This document shows positions 55,016-63,113 of a DNA stretch of 64,000 bases, piece after piece. The position numbers and the translations under genes were made by a program. Numbering within the stretch: position 1 is the stretch's first letter; every line of letters starts with the position of its first letter. Under the pieces are notes generated by a model. It was not told the DNA's origin, did not search any database, and was given only the letters and a program-made list of their open reading frames with translations. This stretch comes from Marinomonas maritima (GTDB lineage Bacteria > Pseudomonadota > Gammaproteobacteria > Pseudomonadales > Marinomonadaceae), in contig NZ_JAMZEG020000003.1 in the NCBI RefSeq assembly GCF_024435075.2, positions 310,001-374,000 on the forward strand. Reading direction: 5' to 3'.

Positions 55016-55729
55016 CTATAACATCAAGGAACGAATAACCGTTGGAAGTTCAAGTAAAGAATGTACTTCTGCATTTGAACGCCCCCCCCATTCATCTCCC
55101 CAGCGCTGCGCACCATGGCGATTAAACCAAACACTTCTTGCCCCAGCATTGGATGCTCCAAACACATCATCTATCGGATGATCGCCAATATGAATGAGTT
55201 GTGTTAAATTCACCCCCGCAGTCTTGGCAGCAAAAGAAAATAGATCAACCGAAGGTTTTGCAATACCAATCTGATCCGCTCGAACCGCAAAATCAAAATA
55301 CTGACCTAGCCCGACATAAGGATGATACACATCGGCATTACCATTCGTTATGACTGCCAAGGCATAATCCTGATGTAACTCCTCCAACACATCGACAACA
55401 TGAGGATAAAGATCTACTTTCTGACGCCATTCATAAAAATGGGCCAATGCCGCTTCCGCAACCAAATTCCCTTCTTCAGAAGGCAAACCAAACTGCTTTA
55501 GCGCCAATTTATAAATTGACAGACGCAAAGCCGTTAAATTCGCGGACATTGCTGGATTTTCAGCTAATACTTTTTGCTTTAATCTTTCTTGGGCGGACAA
55601 AGAGTACTGTTGTGAGAAACCAGGAAAACGCTCTTCAAACCAAGACTCCATGGCATATTCTGCACGCATAATAACAGGCGCAACATCCCATAATGTATTG
55701 TCTAAGTCAAAGGTGATAAGGACACTCAC
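55016..55729 (-). CDS. yigB: HAD-family phosphatase, YigB-like
   Basis: The 237-residue HAD hydrolase has FDLDNTLWD (motif I), AVITNGNAD (II) and HIGDHPIDDVFGA (IV). E. coli YigB acts on the riboflavin intermediate 5-amino-6-ribitylaminouracil phosphate; the same role is likely but unproven here. The start codon is GTG and overlaps the upstream DUF484 stop (GTGA). In E. coli xerC lies between yigA and yigB; here it is absent from this position. Confidence 0.85.
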   Translation of the reverse strand: MSVLITFDLDNTLWDVAPVIMRAEYAMESWFEERFPGFSQQYSLSAQERLKQKVLAENPAMSANLTALRLSIYKLALKQFGLPSEEGNLVAEAALAHFYEWRQKVDLYPHVVDVLEELHQDYALAVITNGNADVYHPYVGLGQYFDFAVRADQIGIAKPSVDLFSFAAKTAGVNLTQLIHIGDHPIDDVFGASNAGARSVWFNRHGAQRWGDEWGGRSNAEVHSLLELPTVIRSLML

Positions 55730-56391
55730 GGCAGTAACCTCAATAAAATCGCACTCAATAGATCGGCAATATATTGAAGAAACATGGCGCCTTTGTCTTT
55801 ATTGAACGCCGACTCACTTTCAGCCCCCAAGACCAAAACACCGCACTTTTTAATTTCTCCACCTTCACGTGAAAGAAGAGGAAGAACAGCAACGGAACGA
55901 ATCGAATCAATATCATCAGAAAAGAGAAAACGCATTTCATTGGCAGGCAGGACACCACAAAAACAATCAACAAAGCCTGCCGCATGAGACAAAAACACGT
56001 CATCATCCACCAGCAAATGACTTCTAACCGCACTGTCTGGAAACTCACCGAACAAAACTAAAGCATGATGAGACACTTCAAAGTCATCTCTCACCATATC
56101 ATCCACAACAACTGCGAGATCATCCAAAGAACTACACGTAAGTCCCGCCAATACTAAACGGCGGCTCTTTTGCATTGTGGATTCGTTTTCACGAGCCACT
56201 TCGACTAGGCGCTCAAACTGCCCTCTATAATCCGCTGTAGACTGCCTTAATAAATTCACTTGGTATTCAAGTAATGAGACCACCTTCCCATTTATAGGAT
56301 GAGGAAGTGTCAGACTCTCCAACAAATCAGAATGCCGACTAAAAAAATCCGGCGTTTTTGACAAATATTGAATTACTTCCTCTTCTCTCAT
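55726..56391 (-). CDS. DUF484 family protein (YigA-like)
   Basis: The start gives MREEEVIQYLSKTPDFFSRHSDLLE with AGAGGGA upstream. The family pattern is clear: LPHPINGKVVSLLEYQVNLLRQ, a coiled linker, then a GAF-like domain with VRSVAVLPLL-like strands (SIRSVAVLPLLSREG) and a closing helix. The function is unknown. The dapF-DUF484 pairing is standard in gammaproteobacteria. It starts seven bases after the dapF stop. Confidence 0.88.
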   Translation of the reverse strand: MREEEVIQYLSKTPDFFSRHSDLLESLTLPHPINGKVVSLLEYQVNLLRQSTADYRGQFERLVEVARENESTMQKSRRLVLAGLTCSSLDDLAVVVDDMVRDDFEVSHHALVLFGEFPDSAVRSHLLVDDDVFLSHAAGFVDCFCGVLPANEMRFLFSDDIDSIRSVAVLPLLSREGGEIKKCGVLVLGAESESAFNKDKGAMFLQYIADLLSAILLRLLP

Positions 56392-56398
56392 AATCCCT

Positions 56399-57229
56399 CT
56401 ATAGGTAAATTTGACCTTCAAACACTTTTTCAGCAGGTCCAGTCATAAAAATAGACTGGTTTTCACCCTGCCATTCAATATGTAAATCACCGCCACGTAA
56501 ATGTGCCGTCACTTTAGGTGACAACCAGCCCTGTTTAATGCCTGCCACAACAGCCGCACACGCACCCGTTCCACAAGCCTGAGTTTCACCGACACCGCGC
56601 TCGTACACACGCAAGTTAACCTCTGATGAATTAATTACCTGCATAAAACCAACGTTCACGTTTTTAGGAAAACGTTCATGACATTCAATAAGCGCGCCAA
56701 CCGTTGCAACTAGCTCATCAGACAGCTGATCCACTTTAATAACCGCATGGGGGTTGCCCACCGACACTGGCGTCATTAAATAATCATTTTCTCCAGCGGT
56801 AATGCTATAGAGTCCCTCGCAAGAGTCAGCTGTAAATGGTAAATCTTTTGGCTTAAAACTTGGCGACCCCATGTCCACAGTGACCAATCCATCATCTAGC
56901 ACACGTAATTGAATCGCTCCGCATTTTGTTTCAACATTAATAATGCGCTTATTCGTTAATTCTCTATCAAGTACAAATTTAGCGAAACAGCGGGCACCGT
57001 TACCACAATGCTCGACTTCACAGCCGTCAGAGTTATAAATTCGATAACGAAAATCCATATCTGGGTGTAAAGGCGGTTCAACCACTAAAAGTTGATCAAA
57101 ACCAATTCCCCAGTTTCGATTACTCAAGCGCTCAATTTGTTGCTTATTAAAAAACACTTTACGAGACACCGCGTCAACAACAACAAAATCATTGCCTAAA
57201 CCATGCATTTTGGTAAATTTCAACAACAC
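56399..57229 (-). CDS. dapF: Diaminopimelate epimerase
   Basis: DapF converts LL- to meso-diaminopimelate for lysine and peptidoglycan. The start chosen is the GTG at 57229, six bases after an AGGAG that overlaps the lysA stop; the first residues are then (M)LLKFTKMHGLGNDF. The two catalytic cysteines are in EHCGNGARCFAKF and QACGTGACAAVV. The 276-residue length fits (274 in E. coli). It is coupled to lysA. Confidence 0.95.
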   Translation of the reverse strand: MLLKFTKMHGLGNDFVVVDAVSRKVFFNKQQIERLSNRNWGIGFDQLLVVEPPLHPDMDFRYRIYNSDGCEVEHCGNGARCFAKFVLDRELTNKRIINVETKCGAIQLRVLDDGLVTVDMGSPSFKPKDLPFTADSCEGLYSITAGENDYLMTPVSVGNPHAVIKVDQLSDELVATVGALIECHERFPKNVNVGFMQVINSSEVNLRVYERGVGETQACGTGACAAVVAGIKQGWLSPKVTAHLRGGDLHIEWQGENQSIFMTGPAEKVFEGQIYL

Positions 57230-57239
57230 GACGAACTCC

Positions 57240-58493
57240 TTAGTCTGGCAAAATTTGCTCACCAGCTAACTGATGCTCAATCGTTTCACGGGCACGAATC
57301 AAATACGTTTTATCACCGTCAACCATGACTTCCGCCGCACGGTTACGACTGTTGTAATTTGAGGACATAGTAAAACCATAAGCGCCAGCCGAACGAACCG
57401 CTAAAAGATCACCTGCTTGAATATCCAACTCACGATCTTTGCCTAAAAAATCACCCGTTTCACAAATCGGTCCGACTAAATCATAAGCACGCTTACCTTC
57501 CGGCGTCGGTAACAAGGATACTGGAACAATATTCATCCAAGCCCCATACAAAGCAGGACGAATAAGGTCGTTCATCGCCCCGTCAATGATAGCGAAGTTT
57601 TTATGCGGATTGCATTTTAAAAACTCAACCTGAGTCAGTAAAACGCCTGCATTGGCTGCAATCGAACGGCCTGGTTCAAATGCTAATTCCAAATCCATAC
57701 CTTTTACTTTATCTAATAAAAGCTTTGCATATTCCGCAGGCTCTGGTGGCACTTCATCACGATAACGAACCCCTAAACCGCCCCCCAGATCAAGATGTTT
57801 AATTTTAATACCTTTTTCCGACAGCTGATCTACCAAGCCAATCAAACGATCAAACGTGTCTAGAAAAGGCTTAAGTTCAGTCAACTGCGAACCTATATGG
57901 CAATCCACTCCCATTACATTCAAATTAGGCAGACTATGGGCAATTTGATAAATACGAACAGCGTCCTTAATATCAATACCAAACTTATTTTCTTTCAAGC
58001 CAGTTGAAATGTAGGGGTGTGTTTTAGCATCTACATCTGGATTAACCCGTAAGGATACAGGCGCTACTTTACCCATATCTTCGGCCACTTGATCTAAGCG
58101 ATACAATTCTGCTTCAGACTCAACATTGAAACAGTGAATCCCTACTTCCAAAGCACGACGCATCTCAACAGCCTGTTTACCCAAACCAGAAAACATGACC
58201 TTGTCAGGATCACCTCCCGCTTTTAGGACTCGCTCTAACTCCCCCAGAGAAACGATATCAAACCCTGCGCCCAAACGAGCCAGCACGTTCAAAATTGCAA
58301 TGTTAGAGCACGCCTTTACTGCATAACAAATTCGCGTTGGATGTGATGCAAAAGCATCAGCATAAGCGTTGTAATGACGCTCTAGAGTCGCACGAGAATA
58401 AACGTAACACGGTGTACCGTATTGATTAGCAATATCTGATAAAGCTACATCCTCTGCATGCAGAGTTTGATTAGAATAATTAAAAAAATCCAA
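57240..58493 (-). CDS. lysA: Diaminopimelate decarboxylase
   Basis: LysA makes lysine from meso-diaminopimelate with PLP. The 417-residue protein has YAVKACSN with the PLP lysine, HIGSQ, LDLGGGLGVRY, EPGRSIAANAG, and the C-terminal CETGDFLGKDR with the cysteine at the active site. The start codon is TTG, preceded by GAGGA at seven bases. It begins 14 bases after the lptM stop and precedes dapF. Confidence 0.95.
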   Translation of the reverse strand: MDFFNYSNQTLHAEDVALSDIANQYGTPCYVYSRATLERHYNAYADAFASHPTRICYAVKACSNIAILNVLARLGAGFDIVSLGELERVLKAGGDPDKVMFSGLGKQAVEMRRALEVGIHCFNVESEAELYRLDQVAEDMGKVAPVSLRVNPDVDAKTHPYISTGLKENKFGIDIKDAVRIYQIAHSLPNLNVMGVDCHIGSQLTELKPFLDTFDRLIGLVDQLSEKGIKIKHLDLGGGLGVRYRDEVPPEPAEYAKLLLDKVKGMDLELAFEPGRSIAANAGVLLTQVEFLKCNPHKNFAIIDGAMNDLIRPALYGAWMNIVPVSLLPTPEGKRAYDLVGPICETGDFLGKDRELDIQAGDLLAVRSAGAYGFTMSSNYNSRNRAAEVMVDGDKTYLIRARETIEHQLAGEQILPD

Positions 58494-58507
58494 AAGGGAA
58501 TCCTCAG

Positions 58508-58627
58508 CTATAAAGACGATTCTTGTTGTATAGCAGCAGTATTATTATCCGGTAAATAAAGCGCACCTTTATTCCCACAAGCCGTTAGAAAAACAGCCAA
58601 AACACATACTGAAAACAACTTAAACAT
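58508..58627 (-). CDS. lptM: Small LPS-assembly lipoprotein LptM (YifL-like)
   Basis: This 39-residue reading frame begins MFKLFSVCVLAVFLTAC, a lipoprotein signal with lipobox LTAC. It continues GNKGALYLPDNN, matching the CGLKGPLYFP signature of LptM/YifL. LptM aids assembly of the LptD-LptE translocon, promoting native LptD disulfides. The mature part here is only about 23 residues, shorter than in E. coli. The lptM-lysA-dapF order is the common one outside enterics and supports the call. Confidence 0.9.
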   Translation of the reverse strand: MFKLFSVCVLAVFLTACGNKGALYLPDNNTAAIQQESSL

Positions 58628-58657
58628 CGTCTTATCTCTTCTATTTTTGATTAAGAC

Positions 58658-58687
58658 AGTATACCTTGCAGCCTGTTCGTTTCCCAA
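58658..58687 (-). promoter_or_regulatory. Possible sigma-70 promoter for lptM-lysA-dapF
   Basis: On the minus strand TTGGGA and TATACT are 18 bases apart, about 30 bases upstream of the lptM start. The -35 is a moderate match. Confidence 0.4.
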
Positions 58688-58854
58688 CCCTAGCGAGTCA
58701 ATTACATGGATATTCTTTCGTTAGAATTCTTTACCTAGAATAGCAATGTCCGCCGGCTTGAATTTGCTATAGTTACCACAAGCTATATAGTCTTCCACAC
58801 GACTTGGATTAGAGCATCAACATTTTCAGTAAAACGAAACACTTAAGTGACACT

Positions 58855-59775
58855 ATGAAAAGCAAAATTGCCCCATGGGCGGCTGCACTTTTTTGCGCCA
58901 TACTCATACACATACTGATTATTGAAATATCAGAAAACCAACATTGGTTCGATATCACCCCACCTACGTCCAATTTCGAGTTGTTTTTATTACCAACGAC
59001 AATACAGTCTGCAGAATTACCAACGACAATACAGCCTGCGGAAGAGCAAGAGGACGTGGCTGTATTTAACGAAAAACAAGAAAAACAAGCATCTTCTAAA
59101 GAGAGTCTATCTCAACAAATTGAACAACCAAGTACACCAATTGAAGCGCTAAACGGAAAACAATTAAGCGAAAAAACCAACACAGTCGATGCTGATATGA
59201 TTGAGCTCAATCAGCCTAACCCAAATACCTTAGAGCCAACTATATTAGAACCAAATGCCTTAGAATCAGATACATTGGATTCAAGTTCATTCAATCAAAA
59301 TATACTCTCCCCCGATGCAAACAACCGCACTCAAGACACTAAAACCACATCAGAAAATTTGTTTGGACACGAAATTGAAGCGTCAAGTCCCAACGAGAAA
59401 CCTCTGAATACGGACAAACCAGACTTACTCGATTTGTCTAAAATATCCTTATCATCAGATTCAAGTGATGACGCATTGGAAGGTGTTTTTTCGGAAGAGC
59501 TAAGAGATAAAATCGCAGTTTCAAAAAATGCTCAACAAGAGTACCTAAAAGGACAAATCAAAGAGATAAGTTATCCGATCACAAAAGATTCAGATGGAAC
59601 ACGCTATGTCAATATCAAAGGGGTTTGCTGGCGCCTTCCAGAGCCAGGAAGCAAAGAGGCATGGGTCATCGTATTTGCAGGCTGCAGTGGACAAACTAAG
59701 TCATTTCACTTTGAACTAAATATCACACCCAGTACGCTGCTGGGCCCAGAGTCGCCATTCTCCATTGGCCGCTAG
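58855..59775 (+). CDS. Hypothetical membrane-anchored protein, TonB-like layout
   Basis: I do not recognise a family. Of 306 residues, 8-24 form one transmembrane helix with a short cytosolic lead, and the rest should be periplasmic. Residues 47-64 hold a duplicated PTTIQxAE unit (a 27-bp tandem DNA repeat at 58989-59042). Residues 123-152 show pentads of the type NTLEP, TILEP, NALES, DTLDS. The long Asn/Ser/Glu/Thr-rich middle is probably disordered. A compact C-terminal domain (about 225-306) has two cysteines (258 and 277) that could pair. The anchor-linker-domain layout recalls TonB or TolA, but no signature motif is present. Confidence 0.7.
   Translation: MKSKIAPWAAALFCAILIHILIIEISENQHWFDITPPTSNFELFLLPTTIQSAELPTTIQPAEEQEDVAVFNEKQEKQASSKESLSQQIEQPSTPIEALNGKQLSEKTNTVDADMIELNQPNPNTLEPTILEPNALESDTLDSSSFNQNILSPDANNRTQDTKTTSENLFGHEIEASSPNEKPLNTDKPDLLDLSKISLSSDSSDDALEGVFSEELRDKIAVSKNAQQEYLKGQIKEISYPITKDSDGTRYVNIKGVCWRLPEPGSKEAWVIVFAGCSGQTKSFHFELNITPSTLLGPESPFSIGR
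58989..59042 (+). repeat. 27-bp tandem repeat, two copies
   Basis: The two adjacent 27-base units (58989-59015 and 59016-59042) differ at only two positions and keep the reading frame of the unknown membrane-anchored protein. Confidence 0.85.
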
Positions 59776-59786
59776 ATTTTAGGTAA

Positions 59787-59816
59787 AAAAAACGACAATT
59801 TAATTGCCGTTTTTTC
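59787..59816. terminator. Bidirectional terminator between unknown gene and argH
   Basis: AAAAAACG/CGTTTTTT with an inner CAA/TTG pairing and one mismatch. A- and T-runs flank it on both sides of the convergent genes. Confidence 0.7.
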
Positions 59817-59844
59817 TATGCAAGAAAGCATCACACTAAGGTCA

Positions 59845-61251
59845 TTACGCTAAACGAGTATTTAATTCCGCTTTAGCTCGTTCTACCGCTTTCAGTACTT
59901 GAGCCGGTGCAGTGCCGCCAATATGATTACGCGCCGCAACCGACCCTTCCAATGTCAAAACATCGAACACATCCGCTTCGATCATACTACCGAAAGATTG
60001 AAGTTCTTCTAGCGTCATCTCAGATAAATCCTTACCTTCCTTCACACCATAACCAACCGCTTTGCCAACGACTTCGTGCGCATCACGAAAAGCGACACCA
60101 TGGCGGACCAAATAGTCAGCTAAATCCGTCGCGGTAGAAAACCCTCGACGCGCCGCTTCGTACATATGTTCTTTACGAGATTCGATAGCAGGAATCATAT
60201 CTGCGAAAGCACGTAATGACCCTTTTAACGTATCTACCGTATCAAACAAAGGCTCTTTGTCTTCTTGGTTGTCTTTATTGTAAGCCAAACATTGGGATTT
60301 CATCAGAGTTAACAACCCCATCAAATGGCCGTACACTCGCCCCGTTTTACCACGTACCAGTTCAGGCACATCAGGATTTTTCTTTTGCGGCATAATAGAA
60401 GAACCCGTACAAAAGCGGTCAGGTAGATAAATAAAGTTAAATTGAGCCGATACCCACATCACCATCTCTTCAGCCCAACGAGACATGTGCATCATAATAA
60501 TGGAAGCGGTTGCCGTAAACTCAATCGCAAAATCACGATCACTTACCGAGTCCAAAGAGTTATAAGTCGGACGCTCAAAACCCAATAACTCTGCCGTCAT
60601 ATGGCGATCAATTGGGTAGGTTGTTCCAGCAAGTGCAGCAGCACCAAGTGGTAAAATATTAATACGCTTACGACAATCCACTAAGCGTTCATAGTCACGC
60701 TGCATCATTTCGTACCATGCCATTAAATGATGGCCAAATGTCACTGGTTGAGCCGTTTGCAGATGCGTAAAGCCTGGCATAATGGTATTGGCTTCTTTTT
60801 CAGCCAAACTCAAAATACCTTGTTGTAGGCGTGTCACTTCCTCAAGAAGAAAATCCACTTCGTCGCGCAAGTAAAGGCGAATGTCCGTTGCTACTTGATC
60901 GTTACGAGAACGGCCGGTATGAAGTTTCTTACCAGAAATACCAATTTTTTGAGTCAATCGCGCTTCGATATTCATATGAACATCTTCTAACTCAATCGAC
61001 CATTTAAACTCACCACGGGCGATTTCACCCTCGATTTCAGTCAAACCCTGAATAATCTGATCACGTTCTTCTTCGGTCAATACGCCAATACTAGCGAGCA
61101 TTTTACCATGGGCAATTGACCCTTGAATATCCTGCTTTGCCATACGCTGATCAAACTCAACAGACGCGGTAAAACGCGCCACAAAAGCATCCACAGGCTC
61201 AGAAAAACGACCACCCCATTGCTGGTTAGTGGTTTTAGTAGTATCAGTCAT
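59845..61251 (-). CDS. argH: Argininosuccinate lyase
   Basis: ArgH splits argininosuccinate to arginine and fumarate. The ATG at 61251 gives MTDTTKTTNQQWGGRFSEP; an upstream GTG in frame would add five residues. Family motifs are LHTGRSRNDQVATD, GFTHLQTAQPVTFGHH and the catalytic signature GSSIMPQKKNPD. The 468-residue length is typical. It is divergent from hemC, as in pseudomonads, with a shared 156-bp gap. Confidence 0.96.
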   Translation of the reverse strand: MTDTTKTTNQQWGGRFSEPVDAFVARFTASVEFDQRMAKQDIQGSIAHGKMLASIGVLTEEERDQIIQGLTEIEGEIARGEFKWSIELEDVHMNIEARLTQKIGISGKKLHTGRSRNDQVATDIRLYLRDEVDFLLEEVTRLQQGILSLAEKEANTIMPGFTHLQTAQPVTFGHHLMAWYEMMQRDYERLVDCRKRINILPLGAAALAGTTYPIDRHMTAELLGFERPTYNSLDSVSDRDFAIEFTATASIIMMHMSRWAEEMVMWVSAQFNFIYLPDRFCTGSSIMPQKKNPDVPELVRGKTGRVYGHLMGLLTLMKSQCLAYNKDNQEDKEPLFDTVDTLKGSLRAFADMIPAIESRKEHMYEAARRGFSTATDLADYLVRHGVAFRDAHEVVGKAVGYGVKEGKDLSEMTLEELQSFGSMIEADVFDVLTLEGSVAARNHIGGTAPAQVLKAVERAKAELNTRLA

Positions 61252-61407
61252 TCGGTTGGTTCCCACACAGATTCAAACAGCTGCCAAGAGTACATTAAGC
61301 GCCTCGACTTATAAAGCATTGAAAGATGACGGACTCTTGCTTAGCGAGTATCATTGTGGCACAAGATTTAAAGGTATTTGTCCGCCAACAACTCATTAGG
61401 AGATGAA

Positions 61408-62331
61408 GTGAAAGATAAAATTGTGATCGCAACCAGAGAAAGTAAATTAGCCCTTTGGCAAGCTAATAATGTCAAAGTGCAACTTGAAACGCTCTATCCA
61501 GATATGACCGTTGAATTGCTTGGCATGACAACAAAAGGCGATCAGATTTTAGACTCACCGCTTTCTAAAATAGGCGGCAAAGGGCTGTTTGTTAAAGAAT
61601 TAGAAGCGGCTCTTATAGAAGGCAGAGCTGACATTGCGGTGCACTCAATGAAAGACGTCCCAATGGCCTTTCCAGCAGGCTTGGGATTGGCCGTCATTTG
61701 TGAACGCGAAGACCCAAGTGATGCCTTTGTTTCTAACCGTTTTGATTCACTCAACACACTTCCAAATGGTGCGATTGTTGGCACTTCAAGTTTGCGTCGT
61801 TCGTGCCAATTAAAAATGCAACGCCCCGATTTGATCATCAAAGATTTACGCGGCAACGTGAACACGCGCTTAAGAAAAATGGACGATGGCGAGTATGACG
61901 CCATTATTCTTGCAACCGCGGGCTTAGTTCGCCTAGAGATGCAAGATCGAATCCGACAAAAAATTCCCGCCGAAACCAGCTTACCCGCAGGTGGACAAGG
62001 TGCAATGGGGATAGAATGTCGCTCAGATGACGTACAAATGATTGAGTTACTCGCACCATTACAACATGAAGAGACTGCGATCCGAGTCACCGCTGAACGC
62101 GCCGTCAATGAGCGCCTTAATGGCGGCTGCCAAGCACCCATCGCTTGTTTTGCGATATTAACAGACGACACTCTTTGGCTAAGAGGCTTAGTTGGCAGCC
62201 CTGATGGAAAAAGCATCATTGAAGGTGACATTCGCGGCCATAAGGACAATGCTAAATCCCTTGGCGTTCAATTGGCTGACGAGTTACTTGCTCGCGGCGC
62301 CGATGTCATTCTTGACGCTTTATACAAATAA
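61408..62331 (+). CDS. hemC: Hydroxymethylbilane synthase (porphobilinogen deaminase)
   Basis: HemC joins four porphobilinogens into hydroxymethylbilane. The start chosen is the GTG at 61408 with AGGAG just upstream, giving (M)KDKIVIATRESKLALWQ. Motifs are GTSSLRR, RGNVNTRLRKMD and the cofactor-attachment cysteine in NGGCQAPIACFA. At 307 residues it is of usual length. It is followed by hemD and hemX. Confidence 0.95.
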   Translation: MKDKIVIATRESKLALWQANNVKVQLETLYPDMTVELLGMTTKGDQILDSPLSKIGGKGLFVKELEAALIEGRADIAVHSMKDVPMAFPAGLGLAVICEREDPSDAFVSNRFDSLNTLPNGAIVGTSSLRRSCQLKMQRPDLIIKDLRGNVNTRLRKMDDGEYDAIILATAGLVRLEMQDRIRQKIPAETSLPAGGQGAMGIECRSDDVQMIELLAPLQHEETAIRVTAERAVNERLNGGCQAPIACFAILTDDTLWLRGLVGSPDGKSIIEGDIRGHKDNAKSLGVQLADELLARGADVILDALYK

Positions 62332-62359
62332 AACAGCAAATATAATAGGCGAAATATTG

Positions 62360-63112
62360 GTGCAAGACTGTCGTATCTTAATTACTCGACCCGAACCGGA
62401 AAATACCCTTAGCTGTGAACGCATTTGCGATCACGGCTGGGATGCCGTTGCGTTACCAATGCTTGAAATTTCACCAATAAAAGACTCAAAGCAAAGAGAT
62501 GCTATTCGCTCACAAGTGTTTAATATCGACACTTTCGACTACGTTATATTTGTGAGCAAAAATGCCGCTCGGCTGGCCTGTGACTGGTTAGACACTTGCT
62601 GGCCAATGTTACCCGTCGGTATTCATTGGATTGGAATAGGCCAAGGTACCACTCAAGCATTACAGGATGAAGGCATCCCTGCTTTATCCAACCCTGGACA
62701 CACGACAGAAACATTACTCGATTGGTTAAAGCCTGCGAAAATGACCAATCAAAAAATACTGATTGTGCGAGGACTGGGCGGACGGCCAGAATTAGGCAAA
62801 AAATTGGAAGAAAGAGGCGCAAAAATCAGCTACCTTTCACTCTATGAAAGGAAAAAACCCGACTATTCTGCTCAAACTTTCTTTATGTTGCCCGATATCA
62901 ATTTAATATGGGTAACCAGTGGCGAAAGCCTAGACAACCTTTCAGAATACGTGACACAACATAAACCAGAATGGAAAACGCTCCCTATACTTACCCCTAG
63001 TATTAGAGTAAACCAGCAAGCAAAAGAAATGGGTTGGATTAATGCCTCGTGCGCAAATGGCGCTGACGATAACAGCTTGATCAAAGCGACTGAATTTCAC
63101 ACAGGAAAATAG
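62360..63112 (+). CDS. hemD: Uroporphyrinogen-III synthase
   Basis: HemD closes and inverts ring D to give uroporphyrinogen III. The GTG at 62360, preceded by AGGCGA, gives (M)QDCRILITRPEPEN; a longer reading frame overlapping hemC is not family-like. FVSKNAARLACDWL and IGIGQGTTQAL in the middle, and WVTSGESLDNL near the C-terminus, are the usual sparse HemD marks. The 250-residue length fits. Position between hemC and hemX adds strong support. Confidence 0.93.
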   Translation: MQDCRILITRPEPENTLSCERICDHGWDAVALPMLEISPIKDSKQRDAIRSQVFNIDTFDYVIFVSKNAARLACDWLDTCWPMLPVGIHWIGIGQGTTQALQDEGIPALSNPGHTTETLLDWLKPAKMTNQKILIVRGLGGRPELGKKLEERGAKISYLSLYERKKPDYSAQTFFMLPDINLIWVTSGESLDNLSEYVTQHKPEWKTLPILTPSIRVNQQAKEMGWINASCANGADDNSLIKATEFHTGK

Positions 63113-63113
63113 A

